64,000 nt of DNA from G963662675 sp963676845 (GCA_963676845.2 CAXXKK010000006.1:127966-191965); one strand, 5' to 3'; shown: positions 9,663 to 20,102, counted from the first letter of the stretch. Notes: generated by a model not told the origin, from the letters alone. A program made the numbers and translations.

Positions 9663-10838
9663 ATGAAATATAGATTTATCTGTTTTTTCCTTTTTGCGTT
9701 GATTGGATGCAATTCACAACTATCTGAATCTTCCATTATGGAAATTGATCCTCGGACTTTTTCAGATAATGAAATTAATCTGGCAAAAATAGCTGATGAT
9801 ATTCGTTATGTACCACTTGACTATAATGAACCTTTGGGTATTCATTATGATTGTAAAATTGTGAATGACAAAATTTATACATCATTTAGGAATGTTGGTG
9901 TAATTAGTTTTGACACATCAGGGAAGTTTTTGCAAAAATATGGGAATATTGGACGTGGGGCAGAAGAATACATTTACTGTCATTCTTTTACAGTTGATGA
10001 AAATAGTGGATCTGTTTATGTAATGGATCACAATCAGAAGGATATTGAAGTTTATTCTCAGAGAGGTGATTACCTAAGGAGCTTAAAATTACCTAAGGCT
10101 GATGATGGCTTTTGGTTTGAAGAAATTGAGAGCTTTAATTCTTTACTGTTTGTGTCTCAGATTTTTAATATGGGACATGCCCAAAACTGTTGGGTTGTGA
10201 TAGATTCATTAGGAACTGTAATTTGCGAAAAGAAGAATCCAATTCCTTCATTTGATAGTAGATTTGGGGTTGGTGCAAATCTTTCCAAACTTAAAGATCA
10301 TCTTTTATACTGGGATACCTATGCTGATACGGTATATGCAATAAATCCGGATTATACTTATACTACTCCATATTTGTTTTCAGCAGGAGAGCATCGCATG
10401 CCACATAATAATTTTAATCCCAAAATAGAAAACAATAAAATTGATATCCCTTATTTTGTTGTAAATCAATTTTTTGAAACAAAACTCTATCTTTTATGCA
10501 TGTATGGATATCAGAATAGTCAGTATTTAGCTGTTATTGATAAGACTTCTCATGGTAATTATGTAACTCAATTATATCTCGATGATAAAGTTGGTGGTAT
10601 GAAAAATGACATAGATGCAGGTGTGCCTTTTTGTCCTGAATATTATTATTCAGAAAATGGAAATGAATATCTGGTTTCAACTGTTAATGCTTACGAACTT
10701 ATCGAACACGCAAACTCCCCAGAATTTCAAAACACCACACCTCAATACCCAGGAAAGAAAGCGGAACTGGAAGAGCTAGCAAAGAGCCTTAATGAAAATG
10801 ACAATCCGGTGTTGATGCTGGTGAAACTGAAAGAATAA
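9663..10838 (+). CDS. Six-bladed beta-propeller lipoprotein (5)
   Basis: This gene is intact in spite of lying in the indel-rich stretch. I chose ATG 9663 because it gives MKYRFICFFLFALIGC-N, a clean lipoprotein leader. In-frame ATGs at 9621 and 9642 would add an unhelpful polar extension. The blade motif is GNIGRGAEEY (family GNGPGEY), followed by VYVMDHNQKDIEVYSQRGDY and YADTVYAINPDY. The last ~45 residues, starting ELIEHANSPEFQNTTPQYP and ending ENDNPVLMLVKLKE, are almost identical to those of the preceding gene, at DNA level too. Gap to the preceding gene is small, so a shared transcript is likely. Role is unknown. Confidence 0.87.
   Translation: MKYRFICFFLFALIGCNSQLSESSIMEIDPRTFSDNEINLAKIADDIRYVPLDYNEPLGIHYDCKIVNDKIYTSFRNVGVISFDTSGKFLQKYGNIGRGAEEYIYCHSFTVDENSGSVYVMDHNQKDIEVYSQRGDYLRSLKLPKADDGFWFEEIESFNSLLFVSQIFNMGHAQNCWVVIDSLGTVICEKKNPIPSFDSRFGVGANLSKLKDHLLYWDTYADTVYAINPDYTYTTPYLFSAGEHRMPHNNFNPKIENNKIDIPYFVVNQFFETKLYLLCMYGYQNSQYLAVIDKTSHGNYVTQLYLDDKVGGMKNDIDAGVPFCPEYYYSENGNEYLVSTVNAYELIEHANSPEFQNTTPQYPGKKAELEELAKSLNENDNPVLMLVKLKE
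10698..10838 (+). repeat. 141-nt tail module, copy 2
   Basis: Partner of 9456-9596 (137 of 141 bases identical). It encodes LIEHANSPEFQNTTPQYPG and the KKAELEELAKSL-NENDNPVLMLVKLKE end. More diverged versions end the genes at 27035, 28335 and 29557. Confidence 0.85.
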
Positions 10839-10903
10839 TATAAAAAACGCAGATGCAGTTTAGGAAAGTGTTAATAATAAAGATCTGTAGCTAATTGTAT
10901 TGC

Positions 10904-11116
10904 CCTTTTAATAATCGTCAAATCCTTTTAAGATTCATCTCCTCTTTTTAAGTTTTGAAACTTCCTTTTAAGATTTAGAGTTTCCTTTTACTATTTAAGC
11001 CTTCCTTTTTAAAAGGATGGGTAAAATCTTAAAAGGAAGCCCGTATTGCTAAAAGGATTAGTAAAATTCCAAAAGGAAAGCGAAAATGCTAAAAGGATTA
11101 GCAAGAAGACAACAGG
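10904..11116. repeat. Phased 20-bp array, six direct then six inverted units
   Basis: CCTTTTA-type cores begin at 10904, 10924, 10944 (CTTTTTA), 10964, 10984 and 11004, spaced exactly 20 bp. After a central palindrome CCTTTTTAAAAGG (11004-11016) the inverted core AAAAGG begins at 11011, 11031, 11051, 11071, 11091 and 11111 (AACAGG), again exactly every 20 bp. The bases between cores vary, with a weak second T-tract (consensus CCTTTTANNATTTT). It lies between converging genes. The 20-bp step is about two helical turns, so all cores face one side of the helix. It has no coding potential and no CRISPR character. Confidence 0.9.
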
Positions 11117-11254
11117 AAACAGAAAAGAGGTATTTTGTCTGTCCCATCCTAAATTGTGACGTGGATATGAAAGGTTTGTAGGAATCAGTATCGCTTGGAG
11201 TTAGTTCTGCCCCGTATGGGGCGGAAGATACATTGCAGCGTAGCTCTCATCCAA

Positions 11255-11293
11255 ACAAAAAAAGCCTGCCAGGTAAAAAACCAGACAGGCTTG
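11255..11293 (-). terminator. Terminator of the M14 peptidase gene
   Basis: On the minus strand AAGCCTG-TCTGGT and ACCTGGCAGGCTT form a stem around TTTTT, followed by a seven-T run. It lies ~70 nt past the stop codon at 11360. Good intrinsic-terminator shape. Confidence 0.75.
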
Positions 11294-11359
11294 GAGTTTA
11301 TATGGTGAGCAGGTAGGGATATTCCCTATCTGCTCTATTTACTCTTTTGTGAATATGGA

Positions 11360-14031
11360 TTACTCAGCGATTGCTCCAATCCATGCTTCTGAAGCAACAT
11401 GATCTTTTGCAAGATCATTAGAGTAAAGCAATGCGTTAAACAAGGTTCTGTAAGTACCCATTGATTGTCCGCGCCATTGTGGCTGGAATCCAAAAAGTAA
11501 TACATGTCCTTCACCGTGTTTTACATCTACAGCTGCTGCGTTTCCATTTAAATATTCTTCACCTTCCAAATATCCGGAAAGCAGTGGAGATCCACTTTCC
11601 TGGTAGCGGGCTAAAATTTCACCTTCAAAACCTTCTGTTGGAGCAAATACCGGACTGCTGTATACAAATATGTTTGACATATCAGCCATACCTGCCATTA
11701 CCGGATGTTCATTATTACAAGTTACTTCCATGATAGATCCACCAGTAAAGAATTCAGAACGGCTTACTCCTTCAACAACATTTTTAACAGGTAAGTGAAG
11801 TGCGTCAATGGCATATAAACTACTTTGATTCATACAAAGCAATGTGCCACCATTGGAAACAAATTTATCCAGATTACGGCTTCCTGTATCACCTAAACCT
11901 CCTGTATATTCAGCTGGTGCTGACCCTGGAGTCAATCCATTTTCAATTGTTCCTGTTCTTTCGTTAGCTATTACAATTACATCAAAACGATCATTCAGGT
12001 TGCCAGACAGAAAATCTGCATTTCTGATTGAAGTATATTCAACTCCAAAGTTGTCTAACAAGAAGCGAGTCCAGCCCATATCCATACTGGCAGTCCAGGG
12101 TCTGAAAACAGCTACTCTGGTTTTTACTTCAGTGTTTGAGCTTTGAGTGCTTAATTCACCATTGATAGCATAATCATCTACCCATTGTTGCATCAGGCTA
12201 CGGCCAGCACCTTTTATTCCATACTTGTTTTTATCGTGGTTGTAAATAATTGTCAGACCTTTTTCTTTGGCTTCTGACAATACGCGGAATGAGTTGTTCT
12301 CTGTTGGATCAACATAAAGGATAGAACCACTACCTTTTAATGAACCTGGAAGGGGCTTAATTCCGGCAGCAACAGTATTGGTGTTAAATCCTGTTCCCGG
12401 AACGAAATCTTCTTTTTCAAGATCTGAATCAGTTACATCAACTGGGTCTACAGCTTCGCCTGATACAGCTTCCATAGCACCTCTAAGCTCAGCAGTTAAA
12501 GGACTCATAGCTGCTCTAACCTGAACTTCCATTTGGTAAGGAAGTGTCCATCCGGCAGCATCGTAAGGTTGTTCCAGTGGGCCGTCTGCAGATTCCCTGA
12601 TCTCAGGATAAACTTGTACATCTAATAATTGTCTTGCCAGTTCGCCGAACTCCTGATCCAATGGCACTACCCATGTTCCTGCAGGATAAGAAACTCCTTC
12701 AAATGTAGTGGTCTCGGTTAATTGAGAAATACGAATTCCATTATATGCCAATCGTTTTAATAACTCAACAGGTCTCATGTTATCTCTCTGTTCCTGAGGA
12801 ATAAAATAGGCATAAGGAGCTTCGTTCCTGTATTTTTCGATGATTTCAACACCTGATTTGTATTTGTTGTACAGCAATGTTTCTTTGTACTTGGCAGCAT
12901 AATCAAGAATACCAATGTTGGCAACCTGCATGTATTTCATGGCATCGCTAATGTGCCACCAGCCACCTTCCCACGGACTGGTATATAATGATCCGGGTCT
13001 GATATCTTTATAACCTTCAGGGAAATCATTAACCGTATAAAAATGTGGAGTTGCGTAATTGTAAAGCGCTGTTTCAGTCCAGAATGCAGGAATGTTTTGC
13101 ATAACCGGCAAGTAATCAACATAACCGGGATACCAGGCATCAAATCCGGTACCCATGTGTGTAGCTCCTTCTAATCCTTCGGTTTCCAACTCCTGAGCCA
13201 TTGCCATACCAATCATGTTTACCTCACGAATAATTCGTGGTGGCGATTGAGCAGCAATAGGTTCTGCAAATGGTGGTAACCAGATACGTGTAGGGAATGG
13301 AGCTGTTTGGTGCAATACGTGAATGATACTGGGCTCCCAGTCTCTCCAGGTTCTTGTAATTACCCTTGATTCAAGCATGTTTAGCATATAGGCATCACGA
13401 CAGTTGTCATGACCAACATATTTTTGATATAACCAAGGCATTCTGGCTGTTTCGTAAGGAGTTCCTACATTACTTAAATACCAATCAGAAACAATATCCT
13501 GTCCGTCAGGGTTAAGTGATGGCCATAGAACAAGAATAACGTTTTCCAGAATTTCCTGGTATTTTGGTTCATCAGCCCTGCTTAAAATTTCGTAAGCAAG
13601 AGGAAGCATGTCTTGTGATCCTGCAATTTCAGAAGCGTGAAACCACCATTGATGTCAACGATACTTTTACCTTCTTTAATAAGCTCACGAGCTTCTTCTT
13701 CGCTTAGATTTTCAGGATGAGCAAGTTTTTGAGAAATCTCTTTGTAATAATCCAGCTTTGCTAAGTTTTCAGGTGAAGAAATGACTGCATATTGCCACTC
13801 TCTGCCTTCAGTGGTTTTTCCTGCATATTTCATTTCAATCATGTTACTGGCTTTGTCCAGTGCTTCAAAATAGCTGATAGACTGCTCATAGTTTACTAAG
13901 TGAAAGTCTGAACCAACCTCAAAGCCGATTACATCCTCAGGCTTGGGAATTGATGCATTTTGAGCACTCATTGTAAGGGGCGAAAAACACAGCATTAAAA
14001 GTCCAATCACAAAGTATTGATGATGGAACAT
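11360..14031 (-). pseudogene. M14-family zinc carboxypeptidase, secreted, one frameshift
   Basis: Two reading frames make one ~890-residue exported M14 metallopeptidase. The upstream part has a signal peptide (MFHHQYFVIGLLMLCFSPLTMSAQ region, start 14031) and runs to VDINGG. One missing base in the forward A-run at 13640-13642 shifts the frame exactly at the zinc-binding HxxE. Restoring it gives GGFHASEIAGSQDMLPLAYE. Downstream are NPDGQD, typical of the carboxypeptidase fold, and a long C-terminal region whose last ~250 residues look like a glutamine-amidotransferase-type fold (family-based inference). An ATG at 14115 is also in frame but adds a non-signal extension. The protein is probably intact in the cell. 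It would cut peptides in the periplasm or outside. Confidence 0.8.
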
Positions 14032-14408
14032 TTTAATGACTTTGGAAACTGTTAATCTTTCTGCTTCAACATGGGCAGAAAGAGAATAACACCGATGGTT
14101 GTCAATTCTATCCATAATTAGTATAATTTAATTTTTAAAATTTTATCTAATATCTTTAATTGTTGTTGTTAATGTCAAAATACTTAAAATAGGATTGTTG
14201 AATAGTCAAATAGTTTGTGTATTCAATTATATCAGTACTAATGGTCAGCTAAACTAGTAAAATAATTTCTATATGATAGTAAATAGGGCTATAAATACTC
14301 AAAATGTATTTATTTGTAAATAAAATTTAACAACTAGTAATAAATTGAAGATTGATTATTGTGGTTGAGTACGGAATAGTTTTATACCTACAAAAATATT
14401 GTTTATTT
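14032..14408. other. AT-rich spacer without a recognised feature
   Basis: 377 nt between two minus-strand genes. It is very AT-rich with many short TA-rich stretches. I see no ORF worth calling, no clear hairpin terminator and no consensus promoter in a useful position (TATTTTTG on the minus strand at 14391-14398 has no matching -33 TTG). Confidence 0.5.
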
Positions 14409-15161
14409 CTAATTTTTGTCCCTGTAGTTATTGTATTGAGTTTGAATCATTTTAATTATTTCATATTTCGTTGATTGGGCAGAAAATAAATCTTTAGAAT
14501 TTAGATAGATCATAAAAGTGTCAGCTTGTAATGAATTTAATCCTGTTAATGACATAACCAGATCCTTATTATAGATAGATGCAAGCTTTTCCCATTCTAA
14601 TTGTTCTTTCATTGCTGCTCTGGTTTTTCGTTTTTCTATTTCACGATGCCCTAAATAATAATGAAGTACTGATATCTGATGGTTTTTGAAATCAGAGAAT
14701 GTAGGTTTTGAATTATAGTCATCGCCTCTTAACTCAGGAGAAATATCAACAGGTTTGCCGGTTCCCAAATCATCGATACATATTTTGGGTGCATTTCCGG
14801 TAACTTCAACTTCATCAAGAAGTAGAACTTTGGGACGAACTTTAACAATCAGGATACTATCTGAATTGTAGGAAGAGGGGATTTGAAATAATTCGTCGGT
14901 GTAGCCAATTGCAGAGAAAAGTAAACTATCAGTATTATAAACTTTAATTGAAAAGTAGCCTTTCGAATCGCACATTGTTCCTCTGTGCGTGCGTGCTTTT
15001 ACAATTGCCCCAAACGGTACAGGATTGCCATCAAGAGAATCGATAATCTGTCCTTTAATCGATACTTCTCTGCTTTCAATGATGGTGTTGTTATCTTGTC
15101 CATGGACATGGGAGTAACCCATAAATAAAAACACTGTTATAAATATGAATAATTTATTCAT
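14409..15161 (-). CDS. Exported protein with carboxypeptidase-regulatory-like domain
   Basis: A signal peptide (MNKLFIFITVFLFMGYSHVHGQ) is followed at ~35-110 by a CarboxypepD_reg-like beta-sandwich: VSIKGQIIDSLDGNPVPFGAI, then GTMCDSKGYFSIKV and DSLLFSAIGYTDE. This is the domain found at the N-terminus of TonB-dependent receptors, but here no receptor barrel follows. The remaining ~140 residues are polar and helical (HREIEKRKTRAAMKEQLEWEK). The 250-residue length fits a family of stand-alone Bacteroidota proteins of unknown function, probably periplasmic or outer-membrane attached. The gene is intact. Confidence 0.75.
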   Translation of the reverse strand: MNKLFIFITVFLFMGYSHVHGQDNNTIIESREVSIKGQIIDSLDGNPVPFGAIVKARTHRGTMCDSKGYFSIKVYNTDSLLFSAIGYTDELFQIPSSYNSDSILIVKVRPKVLLLDEVEVTGNAPKICIDDLGTGKPVDISPELRGDDYNSKPTFSDFKNHQISVLHYYLGHREIEKRKTRAAMKEQLEWEKLASIYNKDLVMSLTGLNSLQADTFMIYLNSKDLFSAQSTKYEIIKMIQTQYNNYRDKN

Positions 15162-15414
15162 TTAATATAAAATATTCAGATCATTGAGCAGATTCATTGG
15201 TAAACATATCTTATTCAGGTATATGTGTCAATTGTTTTAATTGTTTATAACATATTTTAAAAATAAATACATAATATTTATCTTCTTTTGAAAGCACAAA
15301 TTAAACCTTAAAAATCGGGTTGATTTTATTGTCTGAAAGTAATTTTTGCTATATGAACAGATGGAATTGCCCAATAATTTAACCAGTCAACTGAAAAATG
15401 CTAAACTCTAAAAA

Positions 15415-16610
15415 ATGAAATACTTAATACTAATTTCGGCAGCTTTAATTTTTTTAACCTCATGTAATTGGCAAAGAAATAAAAAGGGAGCGTTAGAGGA
15501 CGATTTACCATATACTATCGATTTTGATGCAATGAAAAAACAGCCCATCGGCTATGATGAGATGATTGAGTCGATTCAATTTGTGCCTCTGGAATTCAAT
15601 TCGGATTGCGCTATATTGTATATCGTGAAACTAATATCCTATAAGGATACTTTGTTCGCTTTTTCAAACGATGAAATCTATCTGTTTTCCCAAGAAGGTA
15701 AATTTTTAAAACAATTAGCACCTGTTGGACGAGGTCCCGGAGAATATACTTCAGCATTTGATTTTACAATTGATCCGACAAGCGGACAGCTTTATATCTA
15801 TGACAGTGGGTTAAATAAGATACATGTCTACCTTACTGATGGAACTTATATCAAAAGTATTGATGGTAGTAACTTATTTTTGTATGGCTTTGCAAGTGCA
15901 ACACAAAACCAATTATTACTTTATCCGATGAATTTTTTGGGAAATGAACCCAATAAACTCGTATTGATAAATGATGAAAGAGATACATTAGAAACATATA
16001 AAAACTACCTCACTTATGATGTCGATTTATCATCAATTTTTATAATTCCTTATGATGACTCTTTTTATACTTACGATGAAAATTTGTACTACCGCCAGTT
16101 TTTTTCGGACACTTTGTATCGCTTTGATTCAGCCAATAGTGAATTAATTCCCCATTACTTATTTAAAGGGGTAAATACGATGCCGTTATCATTTTTAGGA
16201 AATATTGATAAGTATGATAGTGAGGGAGATAACTATTCTTATTTGCATACGATTTGGGAAACAGACAAGTATCTATTCATTCAGTACGATGAGAAAGAAG
16301 AATATAAAAGAGCTATTTACAGTAAAGAAAGTAAAGCAATTATTTGCAGTAAATATGTCCAGAGATGAGATTGTTCCACAATCTATTGACGAGACTTTCT
16401 ATTTCTGGCCAAACCATAATCCTGTTGATGAAACATTAATTAGTGAATGGCCTGCTATCCACTTTTAAAGAATATTTTGATCAGATAGCAAAAGACGATG
16501 AATCATTGGAAATATTAAAGAATTACGGTGTCGAAAACTTTGACGAGCACTATAATTCGATTTCGGAAAATGACAATCCTGTATTAATGTTGGTGAAGTT
16601 GAAAAAATAA
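15415..16610 (+). pseudogene. Six-bladed beta-propeller lipoprotein (6), two frameshifts
   Basis: The leader MKYLILISAALIFLTSC-N has an LTSC lipobox. LAPVGRGPGEYTSAFDFTID is the blade signature near residue 100 and FFSDTLYRF the second family motif. The frame is lost near 16359-16360 (one extra C) and again near 16459-16460 (one extra C). Corrected, the protein continues RDEIVPQSIDETFYFWP, then TFKEYFDQIAKDDESLE and finally SISENDNPVLMLVKLKK at 16610. It stands alone here, away from the other tandem copies, between a minus-strand gene and the histidine kinase. Both breaks are extra bases in short runs, so sequence error is likely. Confidence 0.8.
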
Positions 16611-16657
16611 TATTTCGGGTTCCGGAACAGACAGGTTTAGCGGACGGCGAAACCAGA

Positions 16658-18549
16658 TCAGGCATCAGGGATAATAAACGTGAAGGTAGAACCTTTGCCA
16701 GACGTGCTTTCAACCCAGATTCGTCCCCCGTTCATTTCTATAAAATCACGGCAGATAATTAATCCTAAACCGCTTCCTTTTTCACCATCTGTACCTACAG
16801 AACTTATGGTTTTATCGTATTGAAAGATGTGATCCAGATCTTTGGGATTAATGCCAATTCCTTGGTCTATAATTGAAATTTTTGTGCCTTCGGAAGTTTT
16901 TTTGCAGTTAGCATGAATTGTTTTTCCGCTTCCAGAGAATTTTATTGCATTATAGGTTAAGTTTCTAAGAACAGTGGCAATCATGTCCTTGTCTGCATAA
17001 ATATTTATTTCTTCATTAATATCTATCTCCAGTTTTTGATTTTTGTCCGATAAAATCTTCTTATTAAGCTCTTTGACATCTTTGCATAAGTCGTATAGGT
17101 TGAACTTGGTTTTGTATACCTTAATCATGTTGGTTTGAGTACGACTCCAGTGAAGAAGATTCTCCAGCAAATTAAAACCATTCTCTGCTGCTTTGTTGAG
17201 ATCAATCATTATTGATTTAAGCTCCGTTTTAGAGAAGGAATCAATGTCGTTTTTTAGAATATCAGTATAACCGATCAATGCATTAAACGGATTTTTGAGA
17301 TCGTGAGCAATGATTGAAAAGAGTTTATCTTTCGATTTGTTTAGCTCATCCAACTCTTGAGTTTTTCTGCTTTAGCTGAATACTAAGTCTCTTTTCCTTA
17401 TTGTAGAGCATGAAAAAAGCAAGAAGACCCAGTGCAACAATTGTCACAAATATTACTAAGTAGAAAAAATTAAATTCCTGTTCGTTTATTAAATCTTCTT
17501 GTAGATCATTCTTTTTGCTCAAGTTCCCGAATTTCCCGTTTGTTTTGTTCCAGATTGTATTGTAATTCTAGCTTTCGTATAGTTTTATTTGTTTGCTCTC
17601 CAAGTAAACTGTCCATAAACCTCGTTATACCTGTCGTAATATTCGAAAGCATTTTTATAATCTTCCATTTCTTCATAATAAATGGAAAGATTGCTATATA
17701 TATCACCTGTAAAATCATATAGGTCGAGCTTCTGTGCTATTTCTTCTGCAGCTTTGAAATATTTATAAGCTTCAGAGTATTCTTTTTTATCAAGATGAAT
17801 TAGCCCTATATTATTCAGCGTATAAGATATTCCTATTTCATCTCCTAGTTTTTCGTACAAACTATTCGCCTGATTGTAATAATCAAGGCTACTGTCAAGT
17901 TCTCCCTGATCATATTTAATCGTACCCATGTTATTTAGAATGTCAACATATGACAAGGTATCTTGAATAATTATTGGAGATTACGAGTGCCTGATTATTT
18001 AGAGAAATTGCCTTATCATACTCCTTCTTATTCTGATGAGTAATTGCCAGGTTGATTAATACGTCAATTTGCTCATATTCATCAATGTCTTTAATCAAAG
18101 CCAAAGATTCTTCATAAAATTCTATTGCTTTGTTATAGTCTTCAATATCGTCATAAATCAATCCTAAATTGTTTAAAAAGATACTTGTAAACGTAGGATC
18201 TCCATAATCTTCAGCTATTTCCAGTCCCGGTATAAAAATATTCAGTGGCAGATTCATACTCACCTCTGTTATATGAGGTTAATCCATATAAATTATAAGT
18301 CCGGATTCTTGCGGTATCATTTTCTAGTTCATTAGATAAGACAAGTGCTTCATCCAGTTTTGCAATGATACTATCGTAACTGGTGTATGTGTCAAGCAAG
18401 TTAGACGATTCTGAGAGTAAAACAGATAACCTTTCTATTTTAGAAGATGGATTTGGTTCTGTTTGATCCGAAATGTAAGTATTATTTTGAGCCTGAGATT
18501 GAATGTTTAGGCTAAAAAAAATAATAAGAAGAAGACAAGCAATTTTCAT
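16658..18549 (-). pseudogene. TPR sensor histidine kinase, five frameshifts
   Basis: Five adjacent reading frames join into one ~630-residue kinase: a signal peptide (MKIACLLLIIFFSLNIQSQAQ), at least five tetratricopeptide repeats (GEYESATEYFY, EDYNKAIEFYEESL, KEYDKAISLNNQAL, GELDSSLDYYNQANSLYE, KEYSEAYKYFKAAEE), one transmembrane helix (FYLVIFVTIVALGLLAFF, ~360-380), a coiled coil, a HisKA domain with IIAHDLKNPFNALIGY, and HATPase motifs (N box, DQGIGI, GSGLGLIICRDF). Each shift is one extra base near 18226, 17963, 17613, 17514 and 17364. This is the Bacteroidota TPR-kinase type with periplasmic TPRs sensing an unknown partner. No response regulator is adjacent. All domains stay recognisable, so sequence error is favoured. 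Confidence 0.82.
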
Positions 18550-18673
18550 TCCGGAGTATCTTATTCGATAATTGCAGTAAATATAAGCAAAACTGAAGAT
18601 TTTTATTTTAATTGACAGATGAAAGTTGATTGGAGTATTATTTATGTTTGAAGTTGGTGAACCTTAATGATAT

Positions 18674-18720
18674 AAAATAAGAGCAGATCAAAATTGTTTT
18701 TTTGACCTGCTCTTATTTTT
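18674..18720 (-). terminator. Terminator downstream of trxB
   Basis: AAATAAGAGCAG...TCAAAA pairs with TTTTGACCTGCTCTTATTT around a short loop. T-tracts on both strands make it usable in both directions. It sits 16 nt past the trxB stop codon. Confidence 0.8.
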
Positions 18721-18735
18721 ATAGTGTGGATATGA

Positions 18736-19732
18736 TTAGTGTTTTTCTGATAAATATCTTTCAGCATCAATAGCTGCCATACAGCCAGATCCCGCAGCTG
18801 TAACTGCTTGTCTGTATGTTGAATCTTGAACATCACCGCAAGCAAAAACTCCGGGTACATTTGTTTTTGACGTTCCGGGAATAGTTTTGATGTATCCAAC
18901 TTCATCTGTATCCAGATATTCCCTGGCAAAATCAGAATTTGGTTTGTGCCCAATAGCAAGGAAGAAACCATCAATCTTAATTTGCACCTCTTCCTCATTT
19001 TCTTCGCCTTTGTTTTTCCATAGGGTTGCACCTTCTACAACACCATTTCCAAACAAACCTTTGGTTTGATGCTTCCACAATACTTCGATATTTGGGGTGT
19101 TCGCAACTCTTTCTGCCATTACTTTGGATGCACGAAGAACATCACGGCGAACAATCATATAGACTTTGTTTGCTAATCCGGCAAGATAAATAGCTTCTTC
19201 GGCAGCCGTGTCTCCACCACCAACAACGGCTACATCTTTGCCACGGTAGAAGAAACCATCGCAAGTTGCACATGCAGATACACCACCACCGGCATATTTC
19301 GTCTCATCTTCCAGTCCCAGATATTTTGCTGTAGCTCCGGTTGCAATAATTACAGTTTCAGCTTCAATAAGTTTTTTGTCGTCAATCCATACTTTATGAA
19401 CTTCTCCTGAAAAATCAACTTTTGTAGCTAATCCAAAACGAATGTCTGTCCCAAATCGTTCAGCTTGTTTTTTCAGGTCTTCCATCATTACAGGACCGGT
19501 AATTCCTTCTGGGTAACCCCGGGAAATTTTCAACTTCTGTTGTTGTCGTAAGCTGTCCACCTGGTTGTAAGCCTTCGTACATTACTGGACTTAAATTTGC
19601 ACGGGCAGCATAAATTGCCGCAGTGTATCCTGCCGGGCCGGAACCGATAATAAGGCATTTTACTTTTTCAGCATCACCAACAGGCTCAATATTCTTGTTC
19701 TCTTTTTCACTTAAATTTAATGACTTAAACAT
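18736..19732 (-). pseudogene. trxB: Thioredoxin reductase, one frameshift
   Basis: NADPH- and FAD-dependent thioredoxin reductase. The FAD motif GSGPAGYTAAIYAARA is near residue 30 and QPGGQL follows. The redox-active CATCDG is near residue 155, the NADPH motif GGGDTAAEEA comes next, and FACGDVQDSTYRQAVTAAGSG closes the protein. The frame breaks at the forward C4 run 19517-19520. One base fewer gives ENFPGYPEGITGPVMMEDL, the exact family text. Repaired length is ~331 residues, normal. TrxB is normally indispensable, so this break is most likely an error in the sequence. A well-formed promoter lies upstream at 19771-19800. Confidence 0.9.
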
Positions 19733-19770
19733 GACGTATATAATTTTAGTTTTTTACTTATTTGCTTAAA

Positions 19771-19800
19771 CAAAATTAAATAACATCTAATAATACACAA
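19771..19800 (-). promoter_or_regulatory. Promoter of trxB
   Basis: On the minus strand TTG (19800-19798), 19 nt, then TAATTTTG (19778-19771) matches the Bacteroidota vegetative promoter TTG-N19-21-TAnnTTTG exactly. The trxB start codon is 38 nt further on. Confidence 0.7.
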
Positions 19801-19939
19801 TATCTAGGCGATCAATAATAATTAAGCTTACATAGACGAAAGCTATCACGAATTCTGGTTGCTTAAAGTGAACAATTGTCGAACAAAAGGAACAACCGGA
19901 ACTTTTTATATTATATTGATTCGTAAATAAGATTATATT

Positions 19940-19969
19940 TTGAAGTGTTAAAGTGAATATTTACATTTG
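19940..19969 (+). promoter_or_regulatory. Promoter of tRNA-Pro
   Basis: TTG (19940-19942), 19 nt, then TACATTTG (19962-19969). This is an exact match to the Bacteroidota consensus, 12 nt before the tRNA 5' end. Confidence 0.8.
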
Positions 19970-19981
19970 CGATCGCAATTT

Positions 19982-20058
19982 CGGGATGTAGCTCAGTCAG
20001 GTTAGAGTACTGGTCTGGGGGACCAGGGGTCGCTAGTTCGAAATCTAGTCATCCCCGA
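19982..20058 (+). tRNA. tRNA-Pro(GGG) with two apparent extra bases
   Basis: Acceptor CGGGATG, D-arm GCTC...GAGT, anticodon stem CTGGT/ACCAG with loop CTGGGGG (anticodon GGG), and T-stem GCTAG/CTAGT are all recognisable. The T-loop reads TTCGAAAT (eight bases instead of seven) and the 3' acceptor strand reads CATCCCCG where CATCCCG would pair perfectly. Each is one extra base in a run, the same kind of error that breaks the nearby genes. The CCA end is not fully encoded, as is usual in this phylum. An excellent promoter and a terminator flank it. Confidence 0.85.
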
Positions 20059-20067
20059 CAATTGGAG

Positions 20068-20102
20068 ACTAAAGGTTAGCAAAATTTGCTAGCCTTTTTA
20101 GT
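20068..20102. terminator. Bidirectional terminator between tRNA-Pro and BatA-like gene
   Basis: ACTAAAGGTTAGCAAA and TTTGCTAGCCTTTTTAGT pair almost perfectly and give T-runs on both strands. It serves the tRNA (+) and the converging BatA-like gene (-). Confidence 0.8.

Noticed and set aside
10904..11116. CRISPR array
   Set aside because: The step is 20 bp with a 7-bp core, half the units are inverted, there are no spacers of 30 bp and no cas genes in the window.
18736..19732. True loss of thioredoxin reductase
   Set aside because: All active-site and cofactor motifs are kept and one base in a C-run restores the family text. No second change is visible.
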